A DNA stretch of 64,000 bases from Sclerodactyla briareus (lineage: Eukaryota; Echinodermata; Holothuroidea; Dendrochirotida; Sclerodactylidae). Below the pieces are notes generated by a model that was given only the letters and a program-made list of their open reading frames with translations, ran no database searches and was not told where the DNA came from. Positions 12,387-24,378 of the stretch are shown one piece after another. The position numbers and the translations under genes are program-made. The stretch's first letter is position 1, and each line of letters begins with the position of its first letter. Location of the stretch: contig JAODTK010000999.1 of NCBI GenBank assembly GCA_026419785.1, positions 682,001-746,000 on the forward strand. Reading direction: 5' to 3'.

Positions 12387-12660
12387 GGTATACTGGCACA
12401 CCATCCAGTCGGGTCACCTAACTGTCACAATGACTTCTTCTGTGTTTAATAATGCATTATTGTGTAGCAATGACCGACTCATGAACACTGACCGACTTAT
12501 GATACATCTCACTATATACAAGTTTAAGGTCTGATTTTGCAATATTGGTGTGGCCATCAGTCCAGTCACCTGTCATGTCACTTCTGTGCGTTTGATAATG
12601 CATTAATATGCACTGATGTACTCAGTCTGGATTGACCTTCATGATACACACATAATGTTC
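12387..12660. repeat. Diverged tandem duplication, ~155-bp unit
   Basis: Two consecutive blocks share landmarks in the same order: TCCAGTCGGGTCACCT then CCAGTCACCTGTCA; TTCTGTGTTTAATAATGCATTA then TTCTGTGCGTTTGATAATGCATTA (split here by indels); and TATGATACATC then CATGATACACA. The steps are about 150-160 bp. Nothing coding is seen. Confidence 0.55.
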
Positions 12661-15600
12661 TAATACTATCCGAGTGTTCCGAATATGCAAGTTACACTGT
12701 ATATGGGGTAATCGGATTGCGTGCAACTATGAGGCTTGTCTCACGGCGTTTGGTGATGAGCCAAACATTACTCTATACAACCCTTGTCTTGATAATTTTT
12801 TTTTCTACCCCCTTTCTCTCGTTCGTTCCCTGTCTCCCCTCAGATTGGTTTTATCGAGCACTGATGCTTTTTTTTTTTTCCCCCACAGACGGAGAACTTC
12901 GTACATTGCAAACCACGGACTCAAGATAGTATATGTTTCGTGCAGTTGTGGGCAGTATCAAATTTTATATTACCGCTTCGCGTCCCAACTCCCAAATTCA
13001 TTGAATTTGGCCCGTGAAATTTCCAAATGTTTTGAAGAATGCATGGGCAATGGTGTCAGCTTTTGATAAACAATCAATGATTCTTGGAAATGACGAAGTA
13101 TCACAATAAATTTCCTGTATTATTCATGCCTCGCTTCAACCTCCCAAAAGTATTTTTACATTGACACATACTGGCAAAGTGTGTGTCCGACTTTACATTG
13201 AGCGTATGTGAAACAAACATTTGCATGAGCCTGAATTTTGAAGCGACGTTGCAGGAGTGCTTAATATATAACGATGTAATAGATTCGCTGAGTTTGGTTG
13301 TTTATCTTCAATATATCCAAACGCAAAACTGGGAGGGAGCAGGATCCATCACGAATTTGACAGAAAATTTTGTTTGGTTTGGTATATATACATGTATGAA
13401 AGTGTTTTTATTAAAATGAAGTTCACTCGTGAAGTGGACTATATTGTCTTGTTTGTGGTCAATTTTCTTCTGAGCCCCGGTTTGGCATCCTACTGATGAA
13501 GACCGATGACGTGTTTTGAACATTCTAGTTGCGTCTATTCTCGGATACGTCGCATCATTAGTAACCAGTTTACGGAAAGCTAAAGCCGTCACGAAAACTG
13601 ATACCCCGCACGAATAACGGAATACCCGCACGAATACGTTCCCCCTCCTCCCCCCACTATAGAAGTAAGAGCGCTTTGTTTTTGATGGGTATGTATCAAC
13701 CAACTTGGAGCTTGGTCTTTGGTAAGGGGGGTTTGGTAATGATATGGAGGAGAAAAGTTATTTGAATTCCTTTTCCCCTCCTTCTTTCCCTGTCCCTCCT
13801 GCTCTGCCTTTTGGAGATTCTTGCTGCGTACTGTCTACGCAGGGGGTGGCATATCCATGTCCTAAACTGTATCTAGACTCACTGTGTACTGTACATGCAT
13901 GCAAAGTAAGGCCTACTCGAACGTTCAGCTCTTTTGTCTAACCGAGTGGTTGTTGGAGCAATAGAGCGTCGTCTTTCCACCCGGGAACCAGGACTTCGAT
14001 TTATACCAGTCGTCATACCGAAGATACAAATTGTACTTGTTTCCATCTCGCTGATGCTTCATCAACCAACCACTCATTAGGGCTTTAGGGGGCCTACATA
14101 GTGGCACAGCCTACCCCATACACTGGCTAAGACGGTCGAGGCCTACTTCCACTATTTGGCTACAGTAATCTAAACAACCTTTTGGGAAAAAGTATTTGTT
14201 TCTCTCTCTTCATCGAGATATGTCATATATGGGCTTTCAAGGGTTTGTATAGTGCTGGCTGTAAAAGTTTGGGTCAAGTCATGTCATTTTTGTGGCATAA
14301 ATCGGCCAGCCATGTCATTTCATGGGAAAATAATAAAATCTCATCTTTTGGACCTTTCGGTCCATGCATTACTTACTAAATTTTGGGTCCAATCTACCCA
14401 AAAAGGTGTCTATGACCCAGAGTAGCACCATCTTCGTGGGCCTCCAGTGCCAGGTTTCTTTTCCGCTAGTGGAACAATGCTCATTAGTCCTGATTTTTTA
14501 AGCTTCCCGATGTTGAGCAGTTGTGATCCTTTCTCTAAATTTCTGAGTTCTTTCCCTGTGTTGCCAGAAGCGTCTATGTTGGCAGCTGTTTGGACGTAGA
14601 TGGATCAATTTAGGCCTATGAGTCTCTTCGTGGCAACCCTAGACAACCATGCTTGAACCGCATGTATGATCAAATCCTGTGAACATGTGTGCACTCAGAT
14701 ACACCCACCACTTGGTACTGGTGACGGTAGAGATGGGCTCGACCAGTGAATGGACTATCCCAGCGTGTCCCTGATCTTTTCCCTCCGTTCCCCTGCGCAG
14801 TAATCGCACTGCTCCTGCAGTATTGGAAGCCATAGGGACTGAGACTATTCCAATGTTCCCGAGGTTCGATTTCCCGAGATTTGATGTCCCGGGTGCCATT
14901 AAAACTTATACTTAACGGGGAACATTGGACTCGGGAACATTGACCTCGGCCACATCGGACCCCCGGAAACATATCGGCCAACCACAGTGTACCCAAAAGT
15001 TGTGGGGGGTCCTGACCCCTCAGACCCCCTAGTGGCTGCGCCCTTGTTAAGGTCAGAAGGGAAGGCAGACTAGCTCAGTTGGTATAGCTCCAGACGCCAA
15101 ACGTTGATTGGCAAGTTCAGAGCCCATTGAAAGCTACAGGGATGTTCCGACATGCTGTTGGACATAGCATTCCCCTGAAGTGTCCACTATGACCACGTTT
15201 AGAAGTGGGACCCTTGGAGGTGATTCCAGAAGAGTAGTGAGTGCCACGTGGGGCAGCCTTATTAGGGAGTTCCCCTGCCTGTAACGAAGCGCCATCTGAA
15301 ATGATGTGTGTTGTATTGTGGAAGGAATGACAGTCACTGATGATCAGTGGTATTTATCTGGACACACTTTGAGCATGTCTTTGACTTGCCAAAGCGGATA
15401 GGCCCTATATATCAGGCTACCTATATATATATTAGCACCATATATTGTTAATCGGGAATATGTAATATGTGTGAAAATCAAAGCTTGACTACATGTAAGA
15501 TTTATGCATATGCATGTATGGTCTTCCTAAAATATATTTATTTGACCTTATCTTAACATACGTCACCCAAACCTATCATGTACGTGTTTGTTCCATGCCT

Positions 15601-18600
15601 TTCACACATGATTCTTTCATGTATTTCTCGATTTGGCTTGTTAAATTGCATGTTCGCAACTAAATGCCTCATTTTCGTTTGTTTCTTGGGTGTGAATATC
15701 AAAGCAGTAATTTTTTATTTCTAGTGAATCCTGACGTCTCCTCTCAATCATAAATAATATCATCTGAAATAATGGATAATTGATACAGTGGCACTCTCCC
15801 ATCTCTTTCAGGGTTTCACAATTATCCAGCATGGTGTACTCCCGGGGACTCCCATAAAAATATGCTGCCACCATGCACTTCCTTCTTTTTTTAAGTCATC
15901 ATCACAATAATTGCCACCGTTTTCAGGGTAGTGCAAGACATCTGAGGAGACAAGCTTTCCCACAAGTGTGGAAAACCCTTTCTGGCTTCCATTTTTGTGC
16001 AAACTCTCATTATATTTTTTTCCTGCGCTCTCAGACTGAGCAAATATGCCTTTCTCTCAGGTCAAAAATAGAGGAGTAAGTGAGTGACCTAATACTACTA
16101 GCAGAATAGCAGGTAGTACAGTATGTACCGGGGGGTGGGGACCTTTATTGTCAGACATGGTGGGATAAGTTCATAGAAGGTACATTAATAATTCCGGAAG
16201 GAAGCAGGAGTTGTTTGAATTTTTTTTTTTTTATAGACGTTGTAATGTTTCAAAAACAATGATGGGCTGTCAGTAACTGTAGCCTCTGGTCTGAACTGTA
16301 AGCAGGTTTTCTGAGAGGTTGTATTATTTAAAGAGGCAGGCAGCACGCACAAGGCTTGGGAAGTCTGGCCATTTTCATTGAAGAGTTCTAATCTAAGACA
16401 AGCCTAAATTGAAAACCCTGTGTAAAGGACCAAATGAGCACCTGGGGCAGGTACTGTATATAACATTCCTCTTCCTTTTGTGAGGCGTCTTCTGTCAACC
16501 TTCATTTGAGAGAGGCGCCATATAAATGTTACTTTTTTAATCTCTTTCATCATTATCTTCTACATTAATTTTTGTCGAGTTTAGACTAGTTTGCTTCTAA
16601 GTGAGTTTCTGGTCCAGTTGATCTGAGTTATATTTAATAGGCGTATGATGGGAACCAAGGTTCAGGCTGTTTGCTATCCTATACATTGACAGGCATTCCC
16701 TCTTTGCTCCCGACAATCGGATAGTTGATTAATATCCTATTTAACAGCTGCTTTGAATGTTCTTCTCCACACAAAATGTCACAGATGCCAACCTAGGTAT
16801 AAAAATAGCCTCCTTGGCCGACCCCTTGTGGTAGTTGTTAATGTTGACTCAAACTTGACTGCTTCATCAGCACAAACTTAACACTATAGGCTATACTTGG
16901 GACAGCCCAAGAGCGTGAGTCTTGTCGAATGTGGTCCTGTATATAATCCAAATGAAATGGCATCCCCAGCCATAGTCAACTTAACTTTTGGTCATGACAT
17001 CTAAGAAAGTGACGTATTCAGTCACTTATTAGAATCTGATATGCAATGACCCACATTGTATTGGTTATTGGTGAATCATCCTATAATCAACAAGCACAAA
17101 CCTAGGCAACATTGCTCATTTGCTTGTACTGGAATATACACAAGACAGTGGTGACGATCTGAACCAAAATTATGTGAGTTGGTACTCTTTATTGAAATAT
17201 CCACAATAACAAACTGTACAATGCAATATTACTTGATTGATTGCTTGAATTGTAGTTGAAATCATATTCTTTTGCTTTGGGAGATATAGATTAGATTTAG
17301 TCAGTGGTCAGCCCAATAAGGGGAATTTCCATTTGAGATATTAGTTCTATGATTGGGGAGGTTCCGTGGGGGGGGGGGGGGTGGGGGGGGGGTCGGGTGT
17401 CCTTCAGAATGGAGAGTCTTCCATGGTAGTCTGTCAGCCTCTGTATGTTGTAGTTATCAACTGATGAATACTTATCCTCATCTTTTCGGAGTCCCAGCCA
17501 AGGGGACGCTTCTCGGACCGCCTGGCAATGCCACAAACTTCAATTTCCTCTACGGGCGCCGTTACTTAATATATGAAGTTCGTTGTGTATCATCGTTTCA
17601 GCAGTACCACCGTCCCCAGTGGCTTTTTCCCAATTGTCTTGACTAACCTCAAAATCAAACCTCCCGCGTTCAAACAAACTTGTTCCTAGTGTCACGTGGT
17701 TACAGGCTGGCATACATCAAACCTTGTCTTTTACATTGTCTGTTTCCTATTCCAGCTGGATCATAATTTATGATATGTATGTGCAGTGCTGGTGGATTTA
17801 GTGTATTCAATTGGAGAGTGACACAATGACATTTACTCGTAAGGTTTGTTATAACCTGGCGCAGACAGAATCAAATGTTGAACTTGGATGAAGATGAATT
17901 GGCTGAAGTGGTAAGTTCACAGAAATATTTTTCCAGTCCACAACAATCCAGCCAGGGTTAGTGCTACTCAGAGTCTCGGGGTAATGAACACCAGTTTGGA
18001 CCCCCAAATTTAGATAATGTGTGTCACTAAAGGGTTCAAAAAGGGGGGAAATTTGACACTTTATTCGAGAAATGACTGTGCTCTGTCGTTTTAGGTGCTA
18101 AAACCCCGGATTGGACCCCAAAATTTCAGCGCCATCGCTATCGCCATCGCCATCCACCACTCCATCAAAAGTATTAGACCTCCGGAGAAAATGCTACATA
18201 AGTCTGATGCTTCTCACATGATCGAAATAGACCAGCCGATGCTAATTATAAAAAACCCCAGAACTAGTTAAGACCAATCCTGCTTCTACATACCCGACCT
18301 GGGAACGTGGTACACACCGTATCTACACTTCCGTATTGCCTGTTGCCTTCAGCAAATGATTGGGCCCATAAAATTGGTGCTCTGTGCTTGGAAATGTCAG
18401 CCATTCTTCTGCCAAACTGCTGTATTGCATACCGTTCACCATTATTGACTATCGAATACCCTTCATGCTTGGTTCAACACTGACTCACCCCTATGTCAGT
18501 TAGGCTATTTGTTAACAATCAGTTCAGTGGTCCAGTTATGCAGCCTATTCAGGTGCCCCGTGTGGGGATACCAGCAGGACAGCTGTGATAATAGGATTTT

Positions 18601-19929
18601 ATTGTGCTAAATCACTCACCATACACTCACTGATGTGGTATGCCCCAAGGTAACCACCAAGTGTTACTCTTCTGTCTCAGGCCCCCCTGTTGTGGTTCAA
18701 TTTCTTCCTGTTTCACCTAGAGCTGACTCTCTGATTTAAGAACTCCACAGCTAGGTGCCAACAACCTTGGAAATCTTGTTTAATTCTGGTCACATTACTC
18801 AACTTGCAGAATTCGCCCTGCATGCTGCCAATGTCGTTGACTATCATTGAATAAATGATTCAGAGTAACTAAGGGGCTTTTCCGAATTGTGTCAATCTCA
18901 ACATTGCTTTTTCGAATAAGACAAATTTTCCTTAGGGAAGTATCGGGATATTATCATTAGGATTCTTGTGTTTCAGTGTAACATAGAAGCAAAGTAATAC
19001 TGTAGGTCTGTTTAGGGTCATAGTGAAGTAGGTGATAATGGTATGTTGCCAAAGATCATGGTGGTACACTGGCATTTTGATGTTGCCCAAACGGACACAA
19101 TAAATCTACATGGCTCCGCTGTGGAAAATGCATATCGTATTAGCACAAAATGTTATAAATTCCCCCCCCCCCCCTCCCATCCTCTCTAGTAGGAAACAAC
19201 AATAATTGGAATATGAACTGGTCTTATGTAGAATCTTGTCTTTACCCCTGAAATGCTTTATGGTTAACATGAGTACTCTCGACCGTTATAGGCTTCATTT
19301 TACAGGCCTACATCTTTTGCTCCGTTGAATCCATTGTTCACTGCATCCAATGTGAGCCAGTGACTGAGTGGTGTGCTCAAATCTCTCTTGTATGTCATTT
19401 AAATTTAGGGTTTGGATCATAGTTCAACTTCAATTCAAATAGAAGAATCATACCATGTGTCAGATTCTCCTGAATGCAATGCTTATCAGCCAGAGGTGAA
19501 CATGGCAGATTCTGGACTATACTTCACTGTTTTGGTATCAGATTTGGGAATGTTTGCAGTTTGGTATTGGTCCACTCCTAGTCTGCTACAAGTGACTTTC
19601 CCCGCGTTCACAAATGCTTACGCGCGCGTCATCAAACCACAATCCACTTAACGAGGTCACCTGTGGTTACAACGGATTCTGTTCACATGTGATTACGAGT
19701 GTGTGATCGTGATGACGCGCCCGTCATCAGGCAGTGCGAGCGGTTGAAGGACCGAGGTGCATTTATAATACTTGCGTATACTGTGTGCTGCTTCCATCCA
19801 CTGTGTTTTGACTGCATGGAGACCATTTTCGCAAATGTGGTAGCAGTGCATGCATGTCGACGGGAGACGTATCAGTTCTTACTTAATTCAATGGATCCCA
19901 GTGTTTTAACTTTCTGCCGTGTATAATTG
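12661..19929. other. Intergenic, no gene recognised
   Basis: Contains the tRNA-like head at 15064, a G-rich tract at 17370-17393, a short ATCGCC repeat near 18130 and a C-tract at 19162-19176. Several ORFs of 60-130 codons overlap low-complexity or repeat-like sequence. CTGATGAAGACC at 13493 resembles a hammerhead start but lacks a paired stem II and GAAAC. Confidence 0.5.
15064..15136 (+). repeat. tRNA-like SINE head or tRNA pseudogene
   Basis: GCAGACTAGCTCAGTTGGTA contains a near-perfect RNA polymerase III A box (TAGCTCAGTTGG). A B-box-like GTTCAGAGCCC follows at 15114-15124. The spacing suits a tRNA or tRNA-derived SINE. A clean anticodon stem and acceptor stem could not be drawn, so a functional tRNA is not claimed. 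Confidence 0.5.
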
Positions 19930-20800
19930 CGTGGCTGAATTTCCTATCATTCAATCAAGCAAACATCCGCAATTGCTCAAGTAAATATGACCCCAACTCA
20001 ATGGTGGAACATATCAACGCATTACACCCACTCCTCATGTTTACGGCGGAAATTTCTGATACTGAAGTTACATTCCTTGATCTAACGATTTCAAGGGAGA
20101 CAATAGCCGTCATAACGGCCTTCTAGATACAAAACTCTAAACAAGACTACAGAAATTACCAATGCTTAGATCGAAACTCGGCTATACCCAAGCCACCTTC
20201 AATGGTTTTTTAAGGGGACGTCCTAGGGTATAAACACCTATGCACAACGGGATAGACTACATCGAGAAAAGAACATTTCACAGGAAACCTTCTGCTCTGT
20301 AACTACACGGAAGGAGAGGTGGGGCCCTGCCCACCGTGTCCAATGGCTATCAAGCTTAAGGATTGCGAACAATATGCGAAGCCTGCACAAACGGCGCGGA
20401 AGTAAGAACCACCATTGGTGCCCAAACTGGCATACACACCCCATATTGAAACCAGGGACCCGAAAGGTCCTCAACTAAGCATTTGTACTTAATAAACAGT
20501 CACCCGAACTTTCCCAACTGTTTCCTAAAAGCCCCATAATGCCTACAAAAGAGCACAAAATCTGGAAGATTTACTAGTTAAATCCACATTACCACGCAGG
20601 CCTATGCACACGAAGGAACAGAAAGGGAAGACGATACTCTTCTCAATGAGTTGATCGCCGCACTATAAAACACTACAAAACAACTCTTAAATGTTGTATC
20701 AAGAAAGAGACAGCGCCACAATCGGCGTACCACTGATGAAGCCTCAAAATATTAATGAGGGCAGAAACTATTGAACAAAAGTTACGAATACGACAGAGAA
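19930..20800 (+). mobile_element. Penelope-like element fossil, copy 2
   Basis: Recognisable fragments include DPNSMVEHINALHPLLMFTA and EISDTEVTFLDL near 19990-20085, a block equivalent to the YLDRNSAHP block of copy 1 near 20155-20195, and remnants of the PKSP..RK.RDLLVKS block near 20530-20585. Nucleotide similarity to the copy at 4.9-5.96 kb is evident throughout, including TAGATTTACTAGTTAAATCC-like wording. The element is broken many times and looks old. The direct phrase ACGAGGTCAC occurs on both sides (19653 and 21001) and could mark terminal repeats; this is uncertain. Confidence 0.7.
20724..20790 (+). ncRNA. Hammerhead-ribozyme-like motif, Penelope copy 2
   Basis: CTGATGA at 20733-20739 is exact hammerhead core sequence. 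It is followed by a stem II candidate, GCCTC pairing with GAGGGC across an AT-rich loop with one bulge, and then exact core GAAAC at 20764-20768. ACT/AGT (20766 and 20780 areas) could form a short stem III. Stem I is imperfect: CGTACCA before the core has only TACG after it. The position downstream of the coding remnant is the same as in copy 1. Hammerhead motifs in Penelope-like retroelements are established. Confidence 0.6.
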
Positions 20801-23193
20801 TTTAGTCGCAATATGAAATAGGATGTGAACGTTAACTTGAATTCTGTAAATCATGAAAGAAACTGCTGAAACTATTCCGAATTCGAGCTAGCAACACATC
20901 GCATATGTACTGTACTGCAACTACACCAATTATGCTACTGTACCGCACCGAAAGTACAGCCACTGAGTTGCATTTTGGTATAATTGTGAAAACACGACTT
21001 ACGAGGTCACGTTAGCCTTGTAAACGAGTGATCTTGATCTTAACATGCCTTTTTGATGACGGGTTTATGACGCGAGTGGATCTTGATGGATTCATGGCCC
21101 GTGATCTTGATCCGGAGGCGCATCTTGATGACGCGTCTGTTCACATGCCTTTTTGATGACGAGTTGATCCACCTTGCGTTATCTGATGACCGTGCTAATT
21201 CATTTTGAACGCAGTCTTGTTTTCAAACTCCCAAGTTTTTTTTCCCTTAGGACCATGTTACCCCAATCTGATGGTCATATTCGTGTGGATTTAGAGTGAA
21301 CGAAAGAGTGACAAGGGGTCATTCCCATCCGCTGAACTCTTAAAGGTATCTGAAGTCCCACATTTAGTTTGGTCTGTTTCTTACAGTTTATAAGACCAAT
21401 TACTTTTGTTTGGTACCTGTAGCCAATATCAATGTCTGCAAGGTTCACCTCGTACCTTGCTGAATGTTTTCAGGATGGTCTTGGAATTCATAACATCGTA
21501 AGTTTAAGCCCTTTGGTAAAACCATCAACATTGTTCTCACTAGTATTCAAGAAGTAGGCATGTGTCAGGTGGGTAGAGTGTGGATTCGCTTCTGGCAGAT
21601 GGAATCCACGGTTTTCTTAAACAAGGTATTTTGGCCTGGTCCTAACATAGTGGGGCTTGTTGTGATTTATCTTTGGTTTCTACCGACGTGACTGTGACTG
21701 TTGTTTTGGCTATCCCGCCCTTCCTTTAGGGGGTTGTTAAACAGGGGGTCTCACTGTCATTGATGCTGAATGAGTTTGCACAGAGAAGACTGTGGTTGTT
21801 GTACAGTACATCCCCAGGAGCTAAGAAACAGCCTTTTGATCTTGTTCCCTCAATACATAGTAATCTTGTTTGGATACATCTATGTTAAATTGGGAGTCAT
21901 TTTTATCGCATTCATTTTGCTTACAGCAATAACCTGTTTAAATGCATTATTTTAATTCAACATGTCTCCTATTTTGAAAACTGTTACCAAGAATGATATT
22001 ATATGTCTGTTATTTGATGACATCTTATTCCATCAATTCATTGATTCCTGCATTCCTATGTGGAATTTTTTGTTCCCTCAGCACTTCAAAACTCCAAATT
22101 CTAATTCCAAATGATAACTTTTGTCCTTTACTGAGTATTGGCAGCAATTAGGTTCAGTACCCTAGGCTAATGTAGGCCTCTGCCAGAGCGTGGCTGTGTC
22201 CTGTGGGCTGGCTTCATGTGATAGCATCTGCTAATATTGGATGTTGGTGTGATTCATGACGTTATCTCAAAAGATGTGTCCCGTGTGATCTTAGGAAACA
22301 ACTGGTGTAGTCAGCCATTAGACAATCAGCCCAGCCACTGGTGCTTGTATTACCAGCCACCAGGGTCACACTGTGGGGAGGAAGGGTGATGTGAAAGTAG
22401 TTGGTAATTGAATTTAGAGATTGAATCATAAATCATCCCCTTTGGTTTTGTTTCCCAGTGTTTCGGTCTCTGTTGGTAGTCTGATAGTAGTATATACTGG
22501 CGAATGAACTGGCCCTCTATTTGTAACAGATAACAAAGATAGTTGCTGCAGTTTTCAGTAATTGAACAGTGGATGGTTGGGACTGTCATTGTTCATTGCT
22601 TCAATAGCACATTATTATTTTCAGTGTTTCCTCCAGAACTGTGGCAAGTCTATCCGGTTCACTTTATTTCGATCTGAGACTTCCTTCGAGTGCTGTGTAG
22701 CCCTAAAAACACACATATTACGCATTTCATTATATGCAAATCGGTATTTCAGCATCTCAGTCCCATTTAGGGTTAACGATATAGTAATGTCTGCTAATGT
22801 GGTACGTTAGTTTCCTATATTGCATAATTATAAACTGACCATACCATATTTCGAAACGAACAGATATCTTGTCAACATACGACAAAAACGCTCCCAGTTT
22901 GGTGCAGTAGTCACTCTTCCTCTGCCATTTTGTTAAGTTCTCTGATGTAGTAAAAAGGTGGATGATAATAATTTTAAGATCCAAAGGTATCTGTATTAGA
23001 CATGTGGGATTCCTCACTCTCCCTAGTGCTCTCTATTTATGTGAACATAGCCAGTATTCTTAGATGTGCTCATATTTTAATGGACACAATTTGGGGGAAA
23101 TCAGCTAAAATAACTGACATCTTTTAGGGAAAATTGTGAAACTTGGGCAAGTTTTGATTCTTTGACGAAGTCAGAGGAATATATTGCAGGCAC
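20801..23193. other. Intergenic, no gene recognised
   Basis: Between 21000 and 21190 the phrases GTGATCTTGATC, GATGACGCG and CATGCCTTTTTGATGACG recur, probably part of a repeat flanking the Penelope-like fossil (GATGACGCG also occurs near 19712). Beyond that nothing is recognised. Confidence 0.45.
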
Positions 23194-23232
23194 GTTGTGT
23201 TGTGTGGTGTGTGTGTTGTGTGTGTGTGTGTT

Positions 23233-23266
<34 letters not shown>

Positions 23267-23353
23267 GTGTGTGTGTGTGTGGGTGTGTGTGTGTGTGGTT
23301 GTGTGGTGTGTGTGGTGTGTTGTGGTGTGTGTGTTGTGTGTGTGTGTGTTGTG
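23194..23353. repeat. (GT)n microsatellite with TTGTG interruptions
   Basis: About 160 bp of GTGTG interrupted by TTG and GGT. It gives spurious Cys-Val and Thr-His reading frames on the two strands. It directly precedes the ~300-bp tandem repeat. Confidence 0.95.
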
Positions 23354-23365
23354 ACGCTCAGCTTG

Positions 23366-24378
23366 TAAACACGATAACTTGATCAGGTCTGAGTAGGTCA
23401 GGCTCATACGTTGTAGTGTGTTTCCCCATGATGATCCATTAACTCTATTGTTTTGGGTCCGGTCAGAGGTCTCTTAGGTCACACGTCAAAAGTCTGAAAG
23501 ACCTTGTACCACTTAGTCCAGAATAGATGGTCCGATCAAGCTGAAATTCGTGTACCGCTTTCTTATGAGGAGTACAGGAACCCTATTGTTTTTGGTTCAG
23601 TTGGTAATGAATTTTGGTTGAAAATAGGAAATTTGTGAAAATTTGATATTTTAGCCTGTAAACACGATAAATTAACCCCACCTGATGGACGAAGCTCATA
23701 CTTGGTACGTGTGTTCCCCATGATGAGTACATGACCCTATTGTTTTTGGGGTCAGGTCAGAGGTCACCAGAGGTCAAAGTCTGAGAACATGTATAAACAC
23801 GATAGTCCAGAATGGTTGGTCCGATCAAGTGAAATTTTGTGTATAGCTTCTTATGGGGGTACAGGAACCCTATATGATTTTGGTTCGGTCAGAGGTAAAT
23901 TTTGTAGAAAATGGAATTTCTTTGAAAAGTCGATATTTTGGCTAATTCTTTCTGTTCTGGCGTGAACACTATCACTCCGACCCACCTGGATGGGATGAAG
24001 CCGTCATACTTGGTACGTGTGTTCCCCATGATGAGTACATGACCCTATTGTTTTTGGGGTCAGGTCAGAGGTCATCTGAGGTCACCAGAGGTTAAAAGTC
24101 TGAAAACCTTGTTTTCAGGTTAGGACTGAATTTTGGTTGAAAATAGGAAATTTGTGAAAATTTGATGAAATTCCAACCCGATCAAGTTGGAATTCGTGTA
24201 TAGCTTCTCTTATGGGGAGTACAGAAACCCTATTGTTTTTGGTTCAGGTCAGGAGTGAATTTTAGTCGAAAATGTGAAATTTGTGAAATTGTATTTTCTT
24301 AGAGGCCAATTTCGACCTTGTAAACCCATCCTCGACCCACCTGATGAAGCTCATACTTGGTATGTGTGTTCCCCATCT
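23366..24378. repeat. Tandem repeat, ~300-350-bp units, about 3 copies plus a partial
   Basis: The phrase CTCATACTTGGTACGTGTG followed by TTCCCCATGATGAGTACATG recurs at about 23400 (diverged), 23690, 24005 and 24350. Between them the order is GGGGTCAGGTCAGAGGTCA, then GTCCGATCAAG, GTATAGCTTCT, GGAACCCTATTGTTTTTGG and GAAAATAGGAAATTTGTGAA. Units differ by small indels. Similar GGTCAGAGGTCA-type tandem repeats are common in marine invertebrate introns. No coding potential. Confidence 0.85.

Noticed and set aside
13490-13530. Third hammerhead-like motif (CTGATGAAGACC)
   Set aside because: No paired stem II and no GAAAC box follows; one core box alone is expected by chance.
15064-15136. Functional tRNA gene
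   Set aside because: The A box is good but the anticodon arm and acceptor stem do not pair convincingly; a SINE head or pseudogene fits better.
15641-16002. Two overlapping minus-strand ORFs of 64-77 codons with protein-like stretches
   Set aside because: No recognisable family, no consistent frame and no splice context; too weak to list as a gene.
23162-23407. Cys/Val-rich and Thr/His-rich ORFs of 60-80 codons
   Set aside because: They are the two strands of the GT microsatellite, not genes.
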